Assembly: GCF_000720255.1 (NCBI RefSeq)
Contig: NZ_JOJE01000025.1
Coordinates: 1 to 64,000 of the forward strand
Source: Streptomyces griseus subsp. griseus
GTDB lineage: Bacteria > Actinomycetota > Actinomycetes > Streptomycetales > Streptomycetaceae
Direction of reading: 5' to 3'
DNA length: 64,000 nucleotides
Below the pieces are notes generated by a model. The model had not been told where the DNA came from. It ran no database searches and worked only from the letters and a program-made list of their open reading frames with translations. The number at the start of each line of letters is the position of its first letter. Within the stretch, counting starts at the first letter, position 1. The position numbers and the translations under genes were made by a program. Below, piece after piece: positions 1 to 8,324 of the stretch.

Positions 1-48
1 GATGGTACTGCAGGGGGGACCCTGTGGGAGAGTAGGACGCCGCCGAAC
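1..48 (+). rRNA. 5S ribosomal RNA, 3' end (partial)
   Basis: The first ~48 bases match the conserved 3' half of a Streptomyces 5S rRNA as I know it (GTGGGAGAGTAGGACGCCGCC followed by GAAC). The gene enters from the left edge, so a 16S-23S-5S operon presumably lies just upstream. The exact 3' end is uncertain by 1-3 nt. The terminator that follows supports this being the end of the operon. Confidence 0.9.
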
Positions 49-62
49 AATTTTTGGGAAAA

Positions 63-90
63 CCCCCGCACCTCACGGTGCGGGGGTTTT
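63..90 (+). terminator. Rho-independent terminator of the rRNA operon
   Basis: A perfect 10-bp stem (CCCCCGCACC / GGTGCGGGGG) with a TCAC loop is followed by four Ts. It starts 15 nt after the 5S 3' end, the expected place for an rrn terminator. Confidence 0.93.
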
Positions 91-162
91 CTGCGTTTAA
101 CGGGCATGGCGGTGGCGCTATATCGGGTGAGGGGGTCGTAGCCGGGTACTACGGTGGCTGTC

Positions 163-726
163 ATGAGCACCGTGAGCGCGCAGGGGCATGTCGTCCGTTC
201 CGTACGGGCCGAGGAGTGGGCGGCCGTGAAGGAGTTGCGGTTGCTCGCGCTGCGGGATCCTGTGGCGCCGATCGCCTATCTGGACACGTACGAGGAGGCC
301 GCGGCGCGGCCGGACTCCTTCTGGCGGGATCGGGCTGCCGGGAGTGGTGGGGAGGCGGTCGGTGCGAGGCAGTTCGTCGCGGAGGGGGCGGACGGGGCGT
401 GGGCCGGGACGCTGACCGTGCTGATGGAGGAGCCGGGGACCACCGACTGGGCCGGGTTCCCGGTCGAGCGGCGGCAGGGGCATGTCGTGGGGGTGTACGT
501 GCGGCCCGAGCACCGCGGGAGCGGGCTGACGGAGGCGCTGTTCACCGCGGGGGTGGAATGGGCTTGGGAGCGTGGGGCGCAGCGGGTGCGGCTCATCGTG
601 CACGAGGACAATGGGCGGGCTCAGGGCTTCTACCGCAAGGCGGGATTCGTGCCGAGCGGGGTCGTGGTGCCGCTGGCGGACGGGGACGAGGAGTGCGAGT
701 TGGAGTTCGTGCTGGAGAGGGCCTGA
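163..726 (+). CDS. GNAT-family N-acetyltransferase
   Basis: This 187-aa protein is predicted to transfer an acetyl group from acetyl-CoA to an unknown amine. The acetyl-CoA-binding signature is visible as VVGVYVRPEHRGSGLTEALF at about residues 109-128, followed by an RVRLIVHEDNGRAQGFYRKAGF stretch (split: RVRLIVHEDN, then GRAQGFYRKAGF) typical of the fold's last strands. The ATG at 163 is preferred over the in-frame GTG at 154 because GGTGG at 153-157 sits at ribosome-binding distance from the ATG. It is monocistronic, downstream of the rRNA terminator and convergent with the T4SS-like operon. The substrate cannot be told from sequence. Confidence 0.88.
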   Translation: MSTVSAQGHVVRSVRAEEWAAVKELRLLALRDPVAPIAYLDTYEEAAARPDSFWRDRAAGSGGEAVGARQFVAEGADGAWAGTLTVLMEEPGTTDWAGFPVERRQGHVVGVYVRPEHRGSGLTEALFTAGVEWAWERGAQRVRLIVHEDNGRAQGFYRKAGFVPSGVVVPLADGDEECELEFVLERA

Positions 727-754
727 CGGCTCCGCCGGTCGAAGGGCTCGGCGG

Positions 755-2269
755 CTACACCGGGAGTTCGTCGTGTGGCCAGCGGGCGCGGCCCTGTTCG
801 CGGGACCGGAGCAGGGCCAGGGCCGGGAGACCCCGGTCCGCCCCGGTGGCCAGCAGCTCCGGGAGCTGGGGAAGTGGAGCCACGGCGGCGACGTCGTCCA
901 GGACGAGGGTCAGTGGTGGGTCGAGGCGACCGGAGGATGACCGTTCGGCCATGCGCCGGCCGCGCTCGACCACGCTGGAGACGAGGGCCGTGAGGAGCGG
1001 CATCGCGCCGGGGTTCGTCCTCGGGTCCTCGATGGATTCACCGACCACATAAAGCGTGCCCCCTTCGTGCTGGAAGGAATCCAGTGAGAGGGCGTCAGTT
1101 CTGTTGGGGGTACAGGCTTCCCGGATGTTCACCGTGGACAGGGCGGACAGTGCGCGGGCCGTCAACTCGTGCGCCATGTCCCGGCGTTCGGGGTGGGCGG
1201 TGAGTGCCGCTTCGAGTTCGCCGGCCGCGCCGGGGGCGGCCTTGGGGTTGGTCCGCAGGGTGCGTACGGCGTCCTGGATCTGGGTGCCTTGGGACCAGCG
1301 GTGCACGTGGCGGATGGTGCGGCCGTCGATGGCGGCGGCGTGGAGGTAGCTGCGGAGGAGCAGCTCGGCGGTGTCGCTGACGGCCTGGTCGAGGCGGGCG
1401 GTGGGGCGGACGGGGGTCAGCAGCGCCGCTGCTCGCTGTACGGCCGTGTGCTTGTCCTCGCAGCCCGTGGTGGGGGACCAGTGGAGGCGGGCCGGGGTGT
1501 CGCAGAGGTGGGTGGGGTCGTAGAGGAGGACGGGGCCCAGTTTGCTGCGGGCGTCCTTGGTGTCCTGCCAGAGGGCGGGGTTCGAGGTGACGACGAGGGC
1601 GGGGCCTGCCGCGTCGCGTACGGCCCGGGCTGCGGTGGTGTAGCGGCTTTCCCTCGGGGCTACGAGGATTTTTTCCCACCCATCCACCCGTTCGGTCAGC
1701 TGAGAGGTGAACGGCTGTGGCTCGGGCGTGGGGTCCGGTGTCGGTCTGGGGGACGGGACCTCGTGCTGGCCGGGGGTCGGTACGTCGTGGTGGCCGGGTG
1801 TTGGTACGTCGTGCTGGACCGTCGGCGGTGTGGGGTGGGTCGGGCGGGCCGGGGTCTCCGGAGGGGGCGTCGCGCCCGTTGGCCGTTCGGCGGCCGTTGC
1901 CCGGTCCGCGCGTTGTCTCGCCCTTACCGCGCGCCAGCGGGCCAGGGTGCCCATGGTGAAGATGGTGAGGACGACCAGCACCATGAGCTGGCCGATGAGG
2001 AGGCCCCAGAAGAGGCCGTAGCCGGAGAGTTGGGTGGGTGGGGCGTCGGGCCAGGCGCCGGTGATGTCGTGGGGGCGGCCGATGAGGTGGCGCATGGCCA
2101 GGGGCGTTCGGGTGAAGGTGACGCCGGCCGGCCAGGAGCCGTGGGTGAAGATGCCTGCCAGGCCCGTGGCCGTCCACACCAGCAGGGTCATGCCGAGGAG
2201 GAATCCGAGTATGCCCATCAGCAGGCCGTCGGGGATGCCTCCCTGCTGCTGCCGGTCGTCTCGTCTCAT
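755..2269 (-). CDS. VirD4/TraG-like coupling ATPase (divergent), last gene of the T4SS-like operon
   Basis: The 504-aa protein has two N-terminal membrane segments (about residues 15-45 and 85-110). A Pro/Thr-rich linker with HDVPTPGQHEVP-type repeats follows (about 145-185), then a cytoplasmic domain. The domain contains VVTSNPALWQDTKDARSKLG and LLYDPT, as in VirD4/TraG-type coupling proteins, and a Walker B-like PLTLVLDDVAAVAPL near residue 460. I see no clear Walker A GxxxxGK[ST]; the equivalent position reads LVVTSNPALW. It may therefore bind nucleotide weakly or not at all. It starts 1 nt after the VirB4-like stop, so it is translationally coupled. In a conjugation system it would hand substrate to the channel. 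The family call is good; the ATPase activity is uncertain. Confidence 0.72.
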   Translation of the reverse strand: MRRDDRQQQGGIPDGLLMGILGFLLGMTLLVWTATGLAGIFTHGSWPAGVTFTRTPLAMRHLIGRPHDITGAWPDAPPTQLSGYGLFWGLLIGQLMVLVVLTIFTMGTLARWRAVRARQRADRATAAERPTGATPPPETPARPTHPTPPTVQHDVPTPGHHDVPTPGQHEVPSPRPTPDPTPEPQPFTSQLTERVDGWEKILVAPRESRYTTAARAVRDAAGPALVVTSNPALWQDTKDARSKLGPVLLYDPTHLCDTPARLHWSPTTGCEDKHTAVQRAAALLTPVRPTARLDQAVSDTAELLLRSYLHAAAIDGRTIRHVHRWSQGTQIQDAVRTLRTNPKAAPGAAGELEAALTAHPERRDMAHELTARALSALSTVNIREACTPNRTDALSLDSFQHEGGTLYVVGESIEDPRTNPGAMPLLTALVSSVVERGRRMAERSSSGRLDPPLTLVLDDVAAVAPLPQLPELLATGADRGLPALALLRSREQGRARWPHDELPV

Positions 2270-2270
2270 C

Positions 2271-3695
2271 TCATGCCACCGTCGACTCGGACGACCCGTC
2301 CAGGTCGCCGATGTGCTGTTCCATGAAGGCCGCCGCCCGTTCCTCCGCCTCCCGCTCGGCCGCTTGGAGGGCGTCCTCGGCGCTGAGGTCGGCGGAGGAC
2401 TGGGTCATCGCGCGGTCGGTGAAGACCAGGGGGCGTTCCGTCTCGGTGACCAGGTGTTTGACCACCTGGACGTTGCCGTTGACGTCCCAGACGGCGATGC
2501 CGGGAGTGAGGGTGGGGATGATCTCCACCGCCCAGCGGGGCAAGCCCAGGACCCGGCCCGTCGCCCTCGCCTCGTCGGCCTTCTGGGCGTAGATCGTCCG
2601 GGTGGACGCCATCTTGAGGATCGCGGCCGCCTCCTTCGCCGCCGCTCCGTCCACGACGTCCGACAGGTGGTGGACGACCGCGACGAAGGACAGTCCGAGC
2701 CGGCGGCCGAACTTCAGCAGGCGCTGGAACAGCTGGGCCACGAAGGGGCTGTTGATGATGTGCCAGGCCTCCTCGACCAGGAAGATGCGCTTCTTCCGGT
2801 CGGGGCGGATCCAGGTGTGCTCCAGCCACACGCCGACGATGGCCATGAGGATGGGCATGGCGATGGAGTTGCGGTCGATGTGGGACAGGTCGAAGACGAT
2901 CAGCGGGGCGTCCAGGTCGATGCCGACCGTCGTCGGGCCGTCGAACATGCCCCGCAGGTCACCGTCGACGAGGCGGTCGAGGACCAGTGCCACGTCCAGA
3001 CCCCACGCCCGTACGTCGTCTGTGGCGACGTTCATGGCCTCGGCCGACTCGGGCTCGGGGTGCCGTAGCTGCTCGACGATGTCGGAGAGGACCGGCTGGC
3101 GTTCGACGATCGTCTCGTTGACGTAGGCGTGGGCGACCTTGAGGGCGAAGCCCGAGCGTTCGTCCAGGCCGTGGCCCATCGCGACCTCGATGATGGTCCG
3201 GAGCAGCGCCAGCTGGCCCGTCGTGGTGATCGCCGGGTCCAGGGGGTTGAGGCGGATGCCCTGGTCCAGGGCCGCCATCGGGTCGAGCCGGATGGGGGTT
3301 ATCCCCAGCTCCTGCGCGATGAGGTTCCACTCGCCGGCGCCGTCCTCGCCCTGGGCGTCCAGGACGACGACCTGGCGGTCGCGGAAGCGCAGTTGCCGTA
3401 GGACGTAGGTCTTCTCCAGGGCCGACTTGCCGTTGCCGGACTCGCCCAGGACCAGCCAGTGGGGGGCCGGGAGTTGCTGGCCGTAGAGCTGGAAGGGGTC
3501 GTAGATGTAGCCCTTGCCGGAGTAGACCTCGCGGCCGATGATCACGCCGGAGTCGCCGAGGCCGGGGGCGGCGGTGGGGAGGTAGACGGCCTGGGCCTGG
3601 CCCGTGGAGGTGCGCACCGGGAGGCGGGTCGTCTCGACCTTCCCGAAGAGGAAGGACGTGAAGGCGTCGGTCAGGACGGACAGCGGGTCCCGCAT
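2271..3695 (-). CDS. VirB4-like ATPase of the T4SS-like system
   Basis: This 474-aa protein is the predicted energising ATPase. Walker A is clear (GESGNGKSALEKT, about residues 81-93). Walker B has the VirB4 form (RIFLVEEAWHII, about residues 310-321), followed by an RRLGLSFVAVVHHLSD segment as in VirB4 motif C. Compared with full VirB4 (~800 aa) the N-terminal domain is missing; the SCO6880-type protein encoded just upstream probably supplies that part. The ATG at 3695 lies 8 nt after the upstream stop. A much longer open frame continues upstream but only shadows the neighbouring gene. The C-terminus is Glu/Ala rich. Confidence 0.87.
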   Translation of the reverse strand: MRDPLSVLTDAFTSFLFGKVETTRLPVRTSTGQAQAVYLPTAAPGLGDSGVIIGREVYSGKGYIYDPFQLYGQQLPAPHWLVLGESGNGKSALEKTYVLRQLRFRDRQVVVLDAQGEDGAGEWNLIAQELGITPIRLDPMAALDQGIRLNPLDPAITTTGQLALLRTIIEVAMGHGLDERSGFALKVAHAYVNETIVERQPVLSDIVEQLRHPEPESAEAMNVATDDVRAWGLDVALVLDRLVDGDLRGMFDGPTTVGIDLDAPLIVFDLSHIDRNSIAMPILMAIVGVWLEHTWIRPDRKKRIFLVEEAWHIINSPFVAQLFQRLLKFGRRLGLSFVAVVHHLSDVVDGAAAKEAAAILKMASTRTIYAQKADEARATGRVLGLPRWAVEIIPTLTPGIAVWDVNGNVQVVKHLVTETERPLVFTDRAMTQSSADLSAEDALQAAEREAEERAAAFMEQHIGDLDGSSESTVA

Positions 3696-3703
3696 GGAAA
3701 GCC

Positions 3704-5263
3704 CTACCTTCGGATGCCGGTGGCGAACGGGAGGGTGTTCACGAAGGCGCGGTGGTGCTCGCGGTCGCACCACTCCAGCTTGAGGTACGACTTGCCGGCC
3801 GAGGCCCTTATGGTCCGCTTGTCGCGGGCCAGCGCCTCGGGGGAGCGGGAGGACACGGTGATGTAGCCGACCAGGTTGACGCCCGCGGCCCCGCTGGCGA
3901 GGTCCTCGCCGCGCTGGTCGAGACGGTTGTGGGCGGCGATGTCGCGGGGGTCGACGGTGCGGTTCATCTTGGCGGCTCGGGAGGCCTCGGCCTCGTCGTT
4001 GGTCTTCTCGGTCAGCATGCGTTCGATGGCTACCTCGGTGGGCTCGAGATCCATCGTCACGGCGACCGTTCGGATGACGTCCGGGGTGTGGACCAGGAGC
4101 GGAGCGAGGAAGTTCACCCCTACGGGTGTCATCGGCCATTCCTTCACCCAGGCGGTGGCGTGGCACCAGGGCTGACGCGTGGACGATTCGCGGGTCTTGG
4201 CCTGGAGGAAGGTGGGTTCCACGGCGTCGAGCTCGGCCGGCCAGGCGTTGCGCTTGGTCATCGCCTGGATGTGGTCGATGGGGTGGTCCGGGTCGTACAT
4301 CGAGTGGATCAGGGACGCGAGCCGGCCCTGGCCCAGCGGCTGGCGGACCCGGATGTCGGCCTCCTGGAGGCGCGAGCAGATGTCGGTGAGCTCGCGGGCC
4401 ATGACGACGGCGAGACCGGCGTCCCGGTCCAGCTTGCGGCCGTTCTGGGGCCGTGCCGCGCGGGCCATGGCGTGTGCCTCGGCGGCGAGCTCGCGGGTGT
4501 AGTGCATGCAGGCGACGAGGTAGGCGCGGTGCTGCTCGCTGCTCGTCGACACCATCGACTGCAACTGGTCGTACGACTGCTGCAGCCACGGCAGCGCCTT
4601 GTCGTCACCGCGCTGGGCGACGTCCTTGGCGTGTGCGTCGGGGTCGGCGGGGAGGGTGCGGGCGAGCATCTGCAGGCGGGTGACGAAGCCGTCGCCGTTG
4701 GCCACGTGCTTGAGCAGCGTGCCGAAGCGGTCGACGAGGGCCTCCTGGTCCTCGCTGTCGCGCAGGCCGACGCCGGGGCCCTCGATCTCGATGGCAGCGG
4801 TGACCGTACGGCGGTCGGCATGCAGCAGGACGGCGATCTCGTCGGGGCCGAAGGGTGCGGCCAGCCAGTTGATGCGGCCGATGCCGGGGGGCGGGCCGAC
4901 CTCGATCTCGCGGCCGTCGAGGTGGGTGCCGGCCTCCATGGCGGAGGAGCGGTACGTGGTGCCCTGCTTGAGCGTGCGCTTGTAGCTGCGGTTGATCTCG
5001 AACCACTTGTAGAACGTGCGGTGCTTGTACGGCACGTACACCGCGCCCAGCGCGAGCAGCGGAAAGCCCGTCAACAGCACGATGCGCAGGGAGAGGACGG
5101 GGACGAGGAGCCCGCACATCATGCCGAGGAACGCGCCGCCGATGATGAGCGCGATCTCGCCGGTTTCACGATTCCGGCCGACGATCGCGTTCGGCCGGGC
5201 GCGGCCGATCAGATACGTACGGCGGGGCGTGACCGGATGGGACACGTGGGACTCGGTCGTCAA
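3704..5263 (-). CDS. SCO6880-type (PrgI/VirB4 N-terminal-like) T4SS membrane protein
   Basis: This 519-aa protein resembles the Streptomyces SCO6880 family that accompanies VirB4-like ATPases. Two membrane segments lie at about residues 37-75 (IALIIGGAFLGMMCGLLVPV and RIVLLTGFPLLALGAVYVPY), a PrgI/VirB3-like arrangement. A long cytoplasmic region with VirB4 N-terminal character follows, including FLAPLLVHTPDVIRTVAVTM and the DPRDIAAHNRLDQRGEDLASG segment (split: DPRDIAAHNR, LDQRGEDLASG). It probably works with the VirB4-like ATPase as one split VirB3-VirB4 unit. The start is a TTG whose last bases overlap the upstream stop (TTGA). GGAGG 9 nt upstream supports it. Confidence 0.78.
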   Translation of the reverse strand: MTTESHVSHPVTPRRTYLIGRARPNAIVGRNRETGEIALIIGGAFLGMMCGLLVPVLSLRIVLLTGFPLLALGAVYVPYKHRTFYKWFEINRSYKRTLKQGTTYRSSAMEAGTHLDGREIEVGPPPGIGRINWLAAPFGPDEIAVLLHADRRTVTAAIEIEGPGVGLRDSEDQEALVDRFGTLLKHVANGDGFVTRLQMLARTLPADPDAHAKDVAQRGDDKALPWLQQSYDQLQSMVSTSSEQHRAYLVACMHYTRELAAEAHAMARAARPQNGRKLDRDAGLAVVMARELTDICSRLQEADIRVRQPLGQGRLASLIHSMYDPDHPIDHIQAMTKRNAWPAELDAVEPTFLQAKTRESSTRQPWCHATAWVKEWPMTPVGVNFLAPLLVHTPDVIRTVAVTMDLEPTEVAIERMLTEKTNDEAEASRAAKMNRTVDPRDIAAHNRLDQRGEDLASGAAGVNLVGYITVSSRSPEALARDKRTIRASAGKSYLKLEWCDREHHRAFVNTLPFATGIRR

Positions 5264-6612
5264 CGCCCTTCACCTCCCGTGCGGTTGGTACTGCTGTTGC
5301 GGGTGTTGCTGGCATGGGGTGTGTTGACGGTGTTGGAGCGGGGCGGGGGCGCGGCGGAGGGGACAGTTCCGCCGCCACCGTTGGAGGTGCGGGTGCTGTG
5401 GGCGGCGACGCCGCCGGAGGCGGGGTTGGACGGGCGGGGTCCGCTGGAGGCGGACCCGCCGCTGTTGCTGTCGGCGCGGGTGCTGTGCGTCTTGATGCCC
5501 TGGGCGACGAGGGTCGCGGGGGAGCTGATGACGGCGGCGGCCTTGCCTTCCGCGCCCTGCATGATGCGGTTGTTGCGGGAGTGGGCGATCTCGTCGCCGA
5601 AGCCGGGGACGAAGCGGTAGATCATCGCGCTGGCGAAGATGGCGAGCAGGATGATGGCGAGGCCGGAGACGACGGCGGAGAACGCGTCGGGGCCGTCGTC
5701 GGCGGAGAGGGCTCCGGCGAGGCCGAGGACGATCACGATGACCGGCTTGACCAGGATGACGGCGATCATGATGCCGGCCCAGCGGCGGACGTGGCCCCAC
5801 AGGTTCTTGTCGACGAGGCCCGCGTACACGACGGTGCCGAGGAGGGCGCCGACGTAGAGCAGGGCGGCGCGGACGACGAGCTCGAGCCAGAGGACGCCGG
5901 CGGCGAGGATCGACACGAGCGAGACGACGATCAGCATGATGGGGCCGCCGCCGATGTCCTGGCCCTTGGCGAGGGCGCCGGAGAACGTGCCGAAGAAGGT
6001 GTCTGCCTGGTCGCCTGTCGTTTTCGCGAGGACGTCGGTGACGCCGTCGGTGGCCGAGACGACGGTGTAGAGGATCAGGGGGGTGAAGGCGGAGGCCAGG
6101 ACCGTCAGCCACAGGAAGCCGATCGCTTCCGAGATGGCGGTGGACAGGGGGACGCCCCTCACGGCTCGCTTGGCGACGGCCAGGAGCCAGAGCAGGAGCG
6201 TGAGGATCGTCGACGCGGCGAAGACGACGGCGTACTGCTGGAGGAACTTCTGGTTGGTGAAGTCGACGTTCGCCGTGTCCTTCACCGCGTCGCTCAGCTT
6301 GTCGATGGTCCAGGCGGCGGCTTCGGCGCAGCCCTTCGCGAGGGAGGAGAGGGGGTCGAGGGTGTCGGTGACGGGGGTGCGGGTGATGCCGGAGCGCTTG
6401 TTGCCGCGTTCGCAGTATTTCTGGGCTGCGCCGCGGATGAGTGCGCAGGTGTCGCTGGCGGAGGGCGACGGTGAGGGTGAGGGTGCGCCGGTGGCCGAGG
6501 GGGTGGGACTGGGATTGGGCGCGGCTAGGGCGCGGGTGGCCAGCAGGACCGTGGTCGCTTGAACAGCGGCGACAGCGGCTGTGACCTTGAGGAAGCGGTG
6601 GCTAGCGCGCAT
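5260..6612 (-). CDS. VirB6/TrbL-like polytopic channel protein
   Basis: This 450-aa protein has a signal-like N-terminus ending near ALAAPNP, then a Ser/Pro-rich stretch. Six or seven membrane segments follow between about residues 120 and 335, for example VVFAASTILTLLLWLLAVAK, LTVLASAFTPLILYTVVSA, IMLIVVSLVSILAAGVLWLE and IMIAVILVKPVIVIVLGLAG. The C-terminus is a cytoplasmic Ser/Gly/Asn-rich tail with low complexity. This architecture is typical of VirB6/TrbL proteins that form the inner-membrane channel. It overlaps the VirB8-like gene by 11 nt and the SCO6880-type gene by 4 nt, so it is inside the operon. Confidence 0.8.
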   Translation of the reverse strand: MRASHRFLKVTAAVAAVQATTVLLATRALAAPNPSPTPSATGAPSPSPSPSASDTCALIRGAAQKYCERGNKRSGITRTPVTDTLDPLSSLAKGCAEAAAWTIDKLSDAVKDTANVDFTNQKFLQQYAVVFAASTILTLLLWLLAVAKRAVRGVPLSTAISEAIGFLWLTVLASAFTPLILYTVVSATDGVTDVLAKTTGDQADTFFGTFSGALAKGQDIGGGPIMLIVVSLVSILAAGVLWLELVVRAALLYVGALLGTVVYAGLVDKNLWGHVRRWAGIMIAVILVKPVIVIVLGLAGALSADDGPDAFSAVVSGLAIILLAIFASAMIYRFVPGFGDEIAHSRNNRIMQGAEGKAAAVISSPATLVAQGIKTHSTRADSNSGGSASSGPRPSNPASGGVAAHSTRTSNGGGGTVPSAAPPPRSNTVNTPHASNTRNSSTNRTGGEGR

Positions 6613-7474
6613 AGGTGAACCCTCCGTACTCCTCGACGGCCTTCGTCATGTCGTCGGCGGTGGAGGCCCTCTGGTCGCGCCCGACGGGCACCGGGCCGTC
6701 CTTCTGCTGGAAGTCGGTGATCTTCCAGTCGTTGCTGACCCACTTCAGCTGGTACGTGGTCGTGTACCAGCTCTCCGACACAGGGTTGGTCGAGGCCTCG
6801 CCGGACAGGCCGAAGAGCGACGTGTACCAGACTTCGACGGTGGCGTTGTTCGCGCTGGACACGGTGGCCTTGGTGCCCACCGGGATGACCCGGGAGATGA
6901 AGGTTTGGCCTGTCGGCGCCGTGCCGTCCTTGGTGAGGCCGATGTTGGTCAGGAACTTCTCGCTGGAGTAGGCGGTGTCCAGGTCGTGCTGGCGAGCGGC
7001 GGCGACTTCGGGGGCGTAGACGGTGTCCACGATCTCGTGTCGTCTGGCCTCGTTGAACATCTCGGCCGATCCCAACGCGACGGAATAGTTGGCCGCGGCA
7101 CTCTGCGCTCCCTGCGTGTCGCGGGCGTACCCGGTCGGAATGCCGGCCTTCTTCTTCCCTACCGGATCCGTCCCGCTGGCCGCTGTGGAGGCTGCCTCCG
7201 GCTTGTTGCCAGTGGTACCTGACGCGGAATCGGAATCGCCGCCTCCACGGTTCGCGAAGGCGATCGCGGCGATGAGGAGGACGACGACCGCTACCACGGT
7301 GACCAGGCTGCGGGAGGAGGAGCGGCCGGGGCGGCGGGCACCGCCGTAGGGGTCGGCGTCGGGTAGGCGGGTGCGGGTGTGGCCGCTGCCGCCGTAACCG
7401 CCGCCCCCGTAGCCGTACCCGCCGTCGTCGGTGCGCGCCGGATCGCCGTAGCCCTGCTCGTCCCCGGGACTCAT
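6602..7474 (-). CDS. VirB8/TcpC-like bitopic T4SS protein
   Basis: This 290-aa protein has a Gly/Tyr-rich cytoplasmic N-terminus (residues 1-50), one membrane segment (SLVTVVAVVVLLIAAIAFAN, about 56-75) and an extracytoplasmic domain of about 210 residues. The domain has alternating polar/beta character (VEVWYTSLFG, ESWYTTTYQLKWVSNDWKIT), like the NTF2-fold domain of VirB8/TcpC. Family assignment rests on topology and operon position more than on a motif. An upstream extension of the frame exists, but the ATG at 7474 begins the Gly/Tyr-rich sequence usual in these proteins. It would anchor the channel outside the membrane. Confidence 0.65.
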   Translation of the reverse strand: MSPGDEQGYGDPARTDDGGYGYGGGGYGGSGHTRTRLPDADPYGGARRPGRSSSRSLVTVVAVVVLLIAAIAFANRGGGDSDSASGTTGNKPEAASTAASGTDPVGKKKAGIPTGYARDTQGAQSAAANYSVALGSAEMFNEARRHEIVDTVYAPEVAAARQHDLDTAYSSEKFLTNIGLTKDGTAPTGQTFISRVIPVGTKATVSSANNATVEVWYTSLFGLSGEASTNPVSESWYTTTYQLKWVSNDWKITDFQQKDGPVPVGRDQRASTADDMTKAVEEYGGFTYAR

Positions 7475-7633
7475 GCCGCGTACGCCCCTTCGCCGTCGTA
7501 CTGAAAAGCGTAGAAGTACGACGGTAGCCTTGCTGGTTCCCGCGCGGGCGCGGTGTGGTGACTCGACATCAGGGAAACGCAACCTCAGAAGGGGGCCGGG
7601 CGCGCCCGGAGAGGACGGAGGGGTCGGGGGTGG

Positions 7634-7942
7634 TTAGACCGCCATGCCGTACACGATCGTGAACAGCGTGCCTAGGGAGCCGATGATGAAGACGCCCGTC
7701 AGGCCGGCGATGATGAGGCCCTTGCCCTGTTCCGCGCTGAAGGTGTCCCTCAGGGCCGTCGCGCCGATGCGTTGCTTCGCCGCACCCCAGATGGCGATAC
7801 CGAGGCAGAGCAGGATGGCGACCGCCATCACGACCTCGATCATCACCTTCGCCTCGTTGCCCAGGCTGCCGAAGGGGCCCCAGTCCGGAGCGATCCCGCC
7901 GATGATGGTGTTGATGTCTCCCTTGTCGGCCGCAAACAGCAT
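7634..7942 (-). CDS. Small two-helix membrane protein, VirB2/TrbC pilin-like
   Basis: This 102-aa protein has two hydrophobic helices (VVMAVAILLCLGIAIWGAA at about 41-59 and GLIIAGLTGVFIIGSLGTLF at about 74-93) joined by a polar loop, the hairpin layout of VirB2/TrbC pilins. It is the first gene of the T4SS-like operon. The ATG at 7942 is chosen over a GTG at 7951 because AGGGG at 7955-7959 is 11-12 nt from the ATG but only 2-3 nt from the GTG. There is no classical cleaved signal peptide. It could be a structural subunit or only a small membrane accessory. Confidence 0.62.
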   Translation of the reverse strand: MLFAADKGDINTIIGGIAPDWGPFGSLGNEAKVMIEVVMAVAILLCLGIAIWGAAKQRIGATALRDTFSAEQGKGLIIAGLTGVFIIGSLGTLFTIVYGMAV

Positions 7943-8003
7943 GTAAGTCACCGCCCCTGTGTGGGTTGTTCCGCAGTCCCCTGCGGTGCGCAGAGGTCAG
8001 GCT

Positions 8004-8020
8004 CATTGTCGCCGACAATG
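8004..8020. promoter_or_regulatory. Candidate operator, 17-bp palindrome
   Basis: CATTGTCG-C-CGACAATG is a perfect 8-bp inverted repeat with a 1-nt centre. It lies 62 nt upstream of the first gene of the T4SS-like operon. Further TGTCG half-sites follow at about 8020-8036 (TGTCGCTGTCGC, ATGTCGAC). It looks like a dimeric repressor site; the regulator is unknown. Confidence 0.55.
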
Positions 8021-8214
8021 TCGCTGTCGCATGTCGACTTGGCGTCATTGATTGGCGGGTTTCGTACGAATAGCTTGCCACCTGGGTGGTGGACATGAAT
8101 CGTATGGTCACTCTGTGTATCACGGCGGGTAACGCCGGGCAACGAGGCCGGATCGGAACCCGGGGTGTGGTTCTGTCGTTGACCCCTTTTTCAGGCTGAT
8201 GTTCTCATGGCGCG

Positions 8215-8249
8215 CGAACGGGCCGCGGCTGGTTGCCGCGGCCCGTTCG
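8215..8249 (-). terminator. Terminator hairpin of the sedolisin gene
   Basis: A perfect 15-bp stem (CGAACGGGCCGCGGC / GCCGCGGCCCGTTCG) with a 5-nt TGGTT loop lies 76 nt beyond the sedolisin stop. There is no strong T tract, as is common in Streptomyces. Confidence 0.82.
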
Positions 8250-8324
8250 TCCCCTGGCCGGGCGCGGGGCCCCCACGACCCCGCGCCGACGCGCTGTGTG
8301 ATGAAAGATCAGTGTGACGGAGGA

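Larger units (their letters stand above)
7943..8324. other. Intergenic region upstream of the T4SS-like operon
   Basis: There are 382 nt without a convincing gene. The region holds the presumed promoter and operator of the minus-strand T4SS-like operon (palindrome at 8004-8020) and the terminator hairpin of the sedolisin gene (8215-8249). A 64-codon open frame near 7948-8142 looks non-coding: no ribosome-binding site, and it overlaps the operator. Local base composition around 8030-8110 is more AT-rich than the flanking genes. Confidence 0.6.

Noticed and set aside
2271-4589. A 772-codon minus-strand open frame extending the VirB4-like gene upstream
   Set aside because: The part upstream of 3695 is Arg/Pro/His-rich shadow sequence antiparallel in codon pattern to the SCO6880-type gene, which occupies the same DNA in another frame with real homology.
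7948-8142. 64-codon minus-strand ORF upstream of the pilin-like gene
   Set aside because: No ribosome-binding site, weak GC bias at third positions, and it runs through the palindromic operator; treated as 5' untranslated and promoter DNA.
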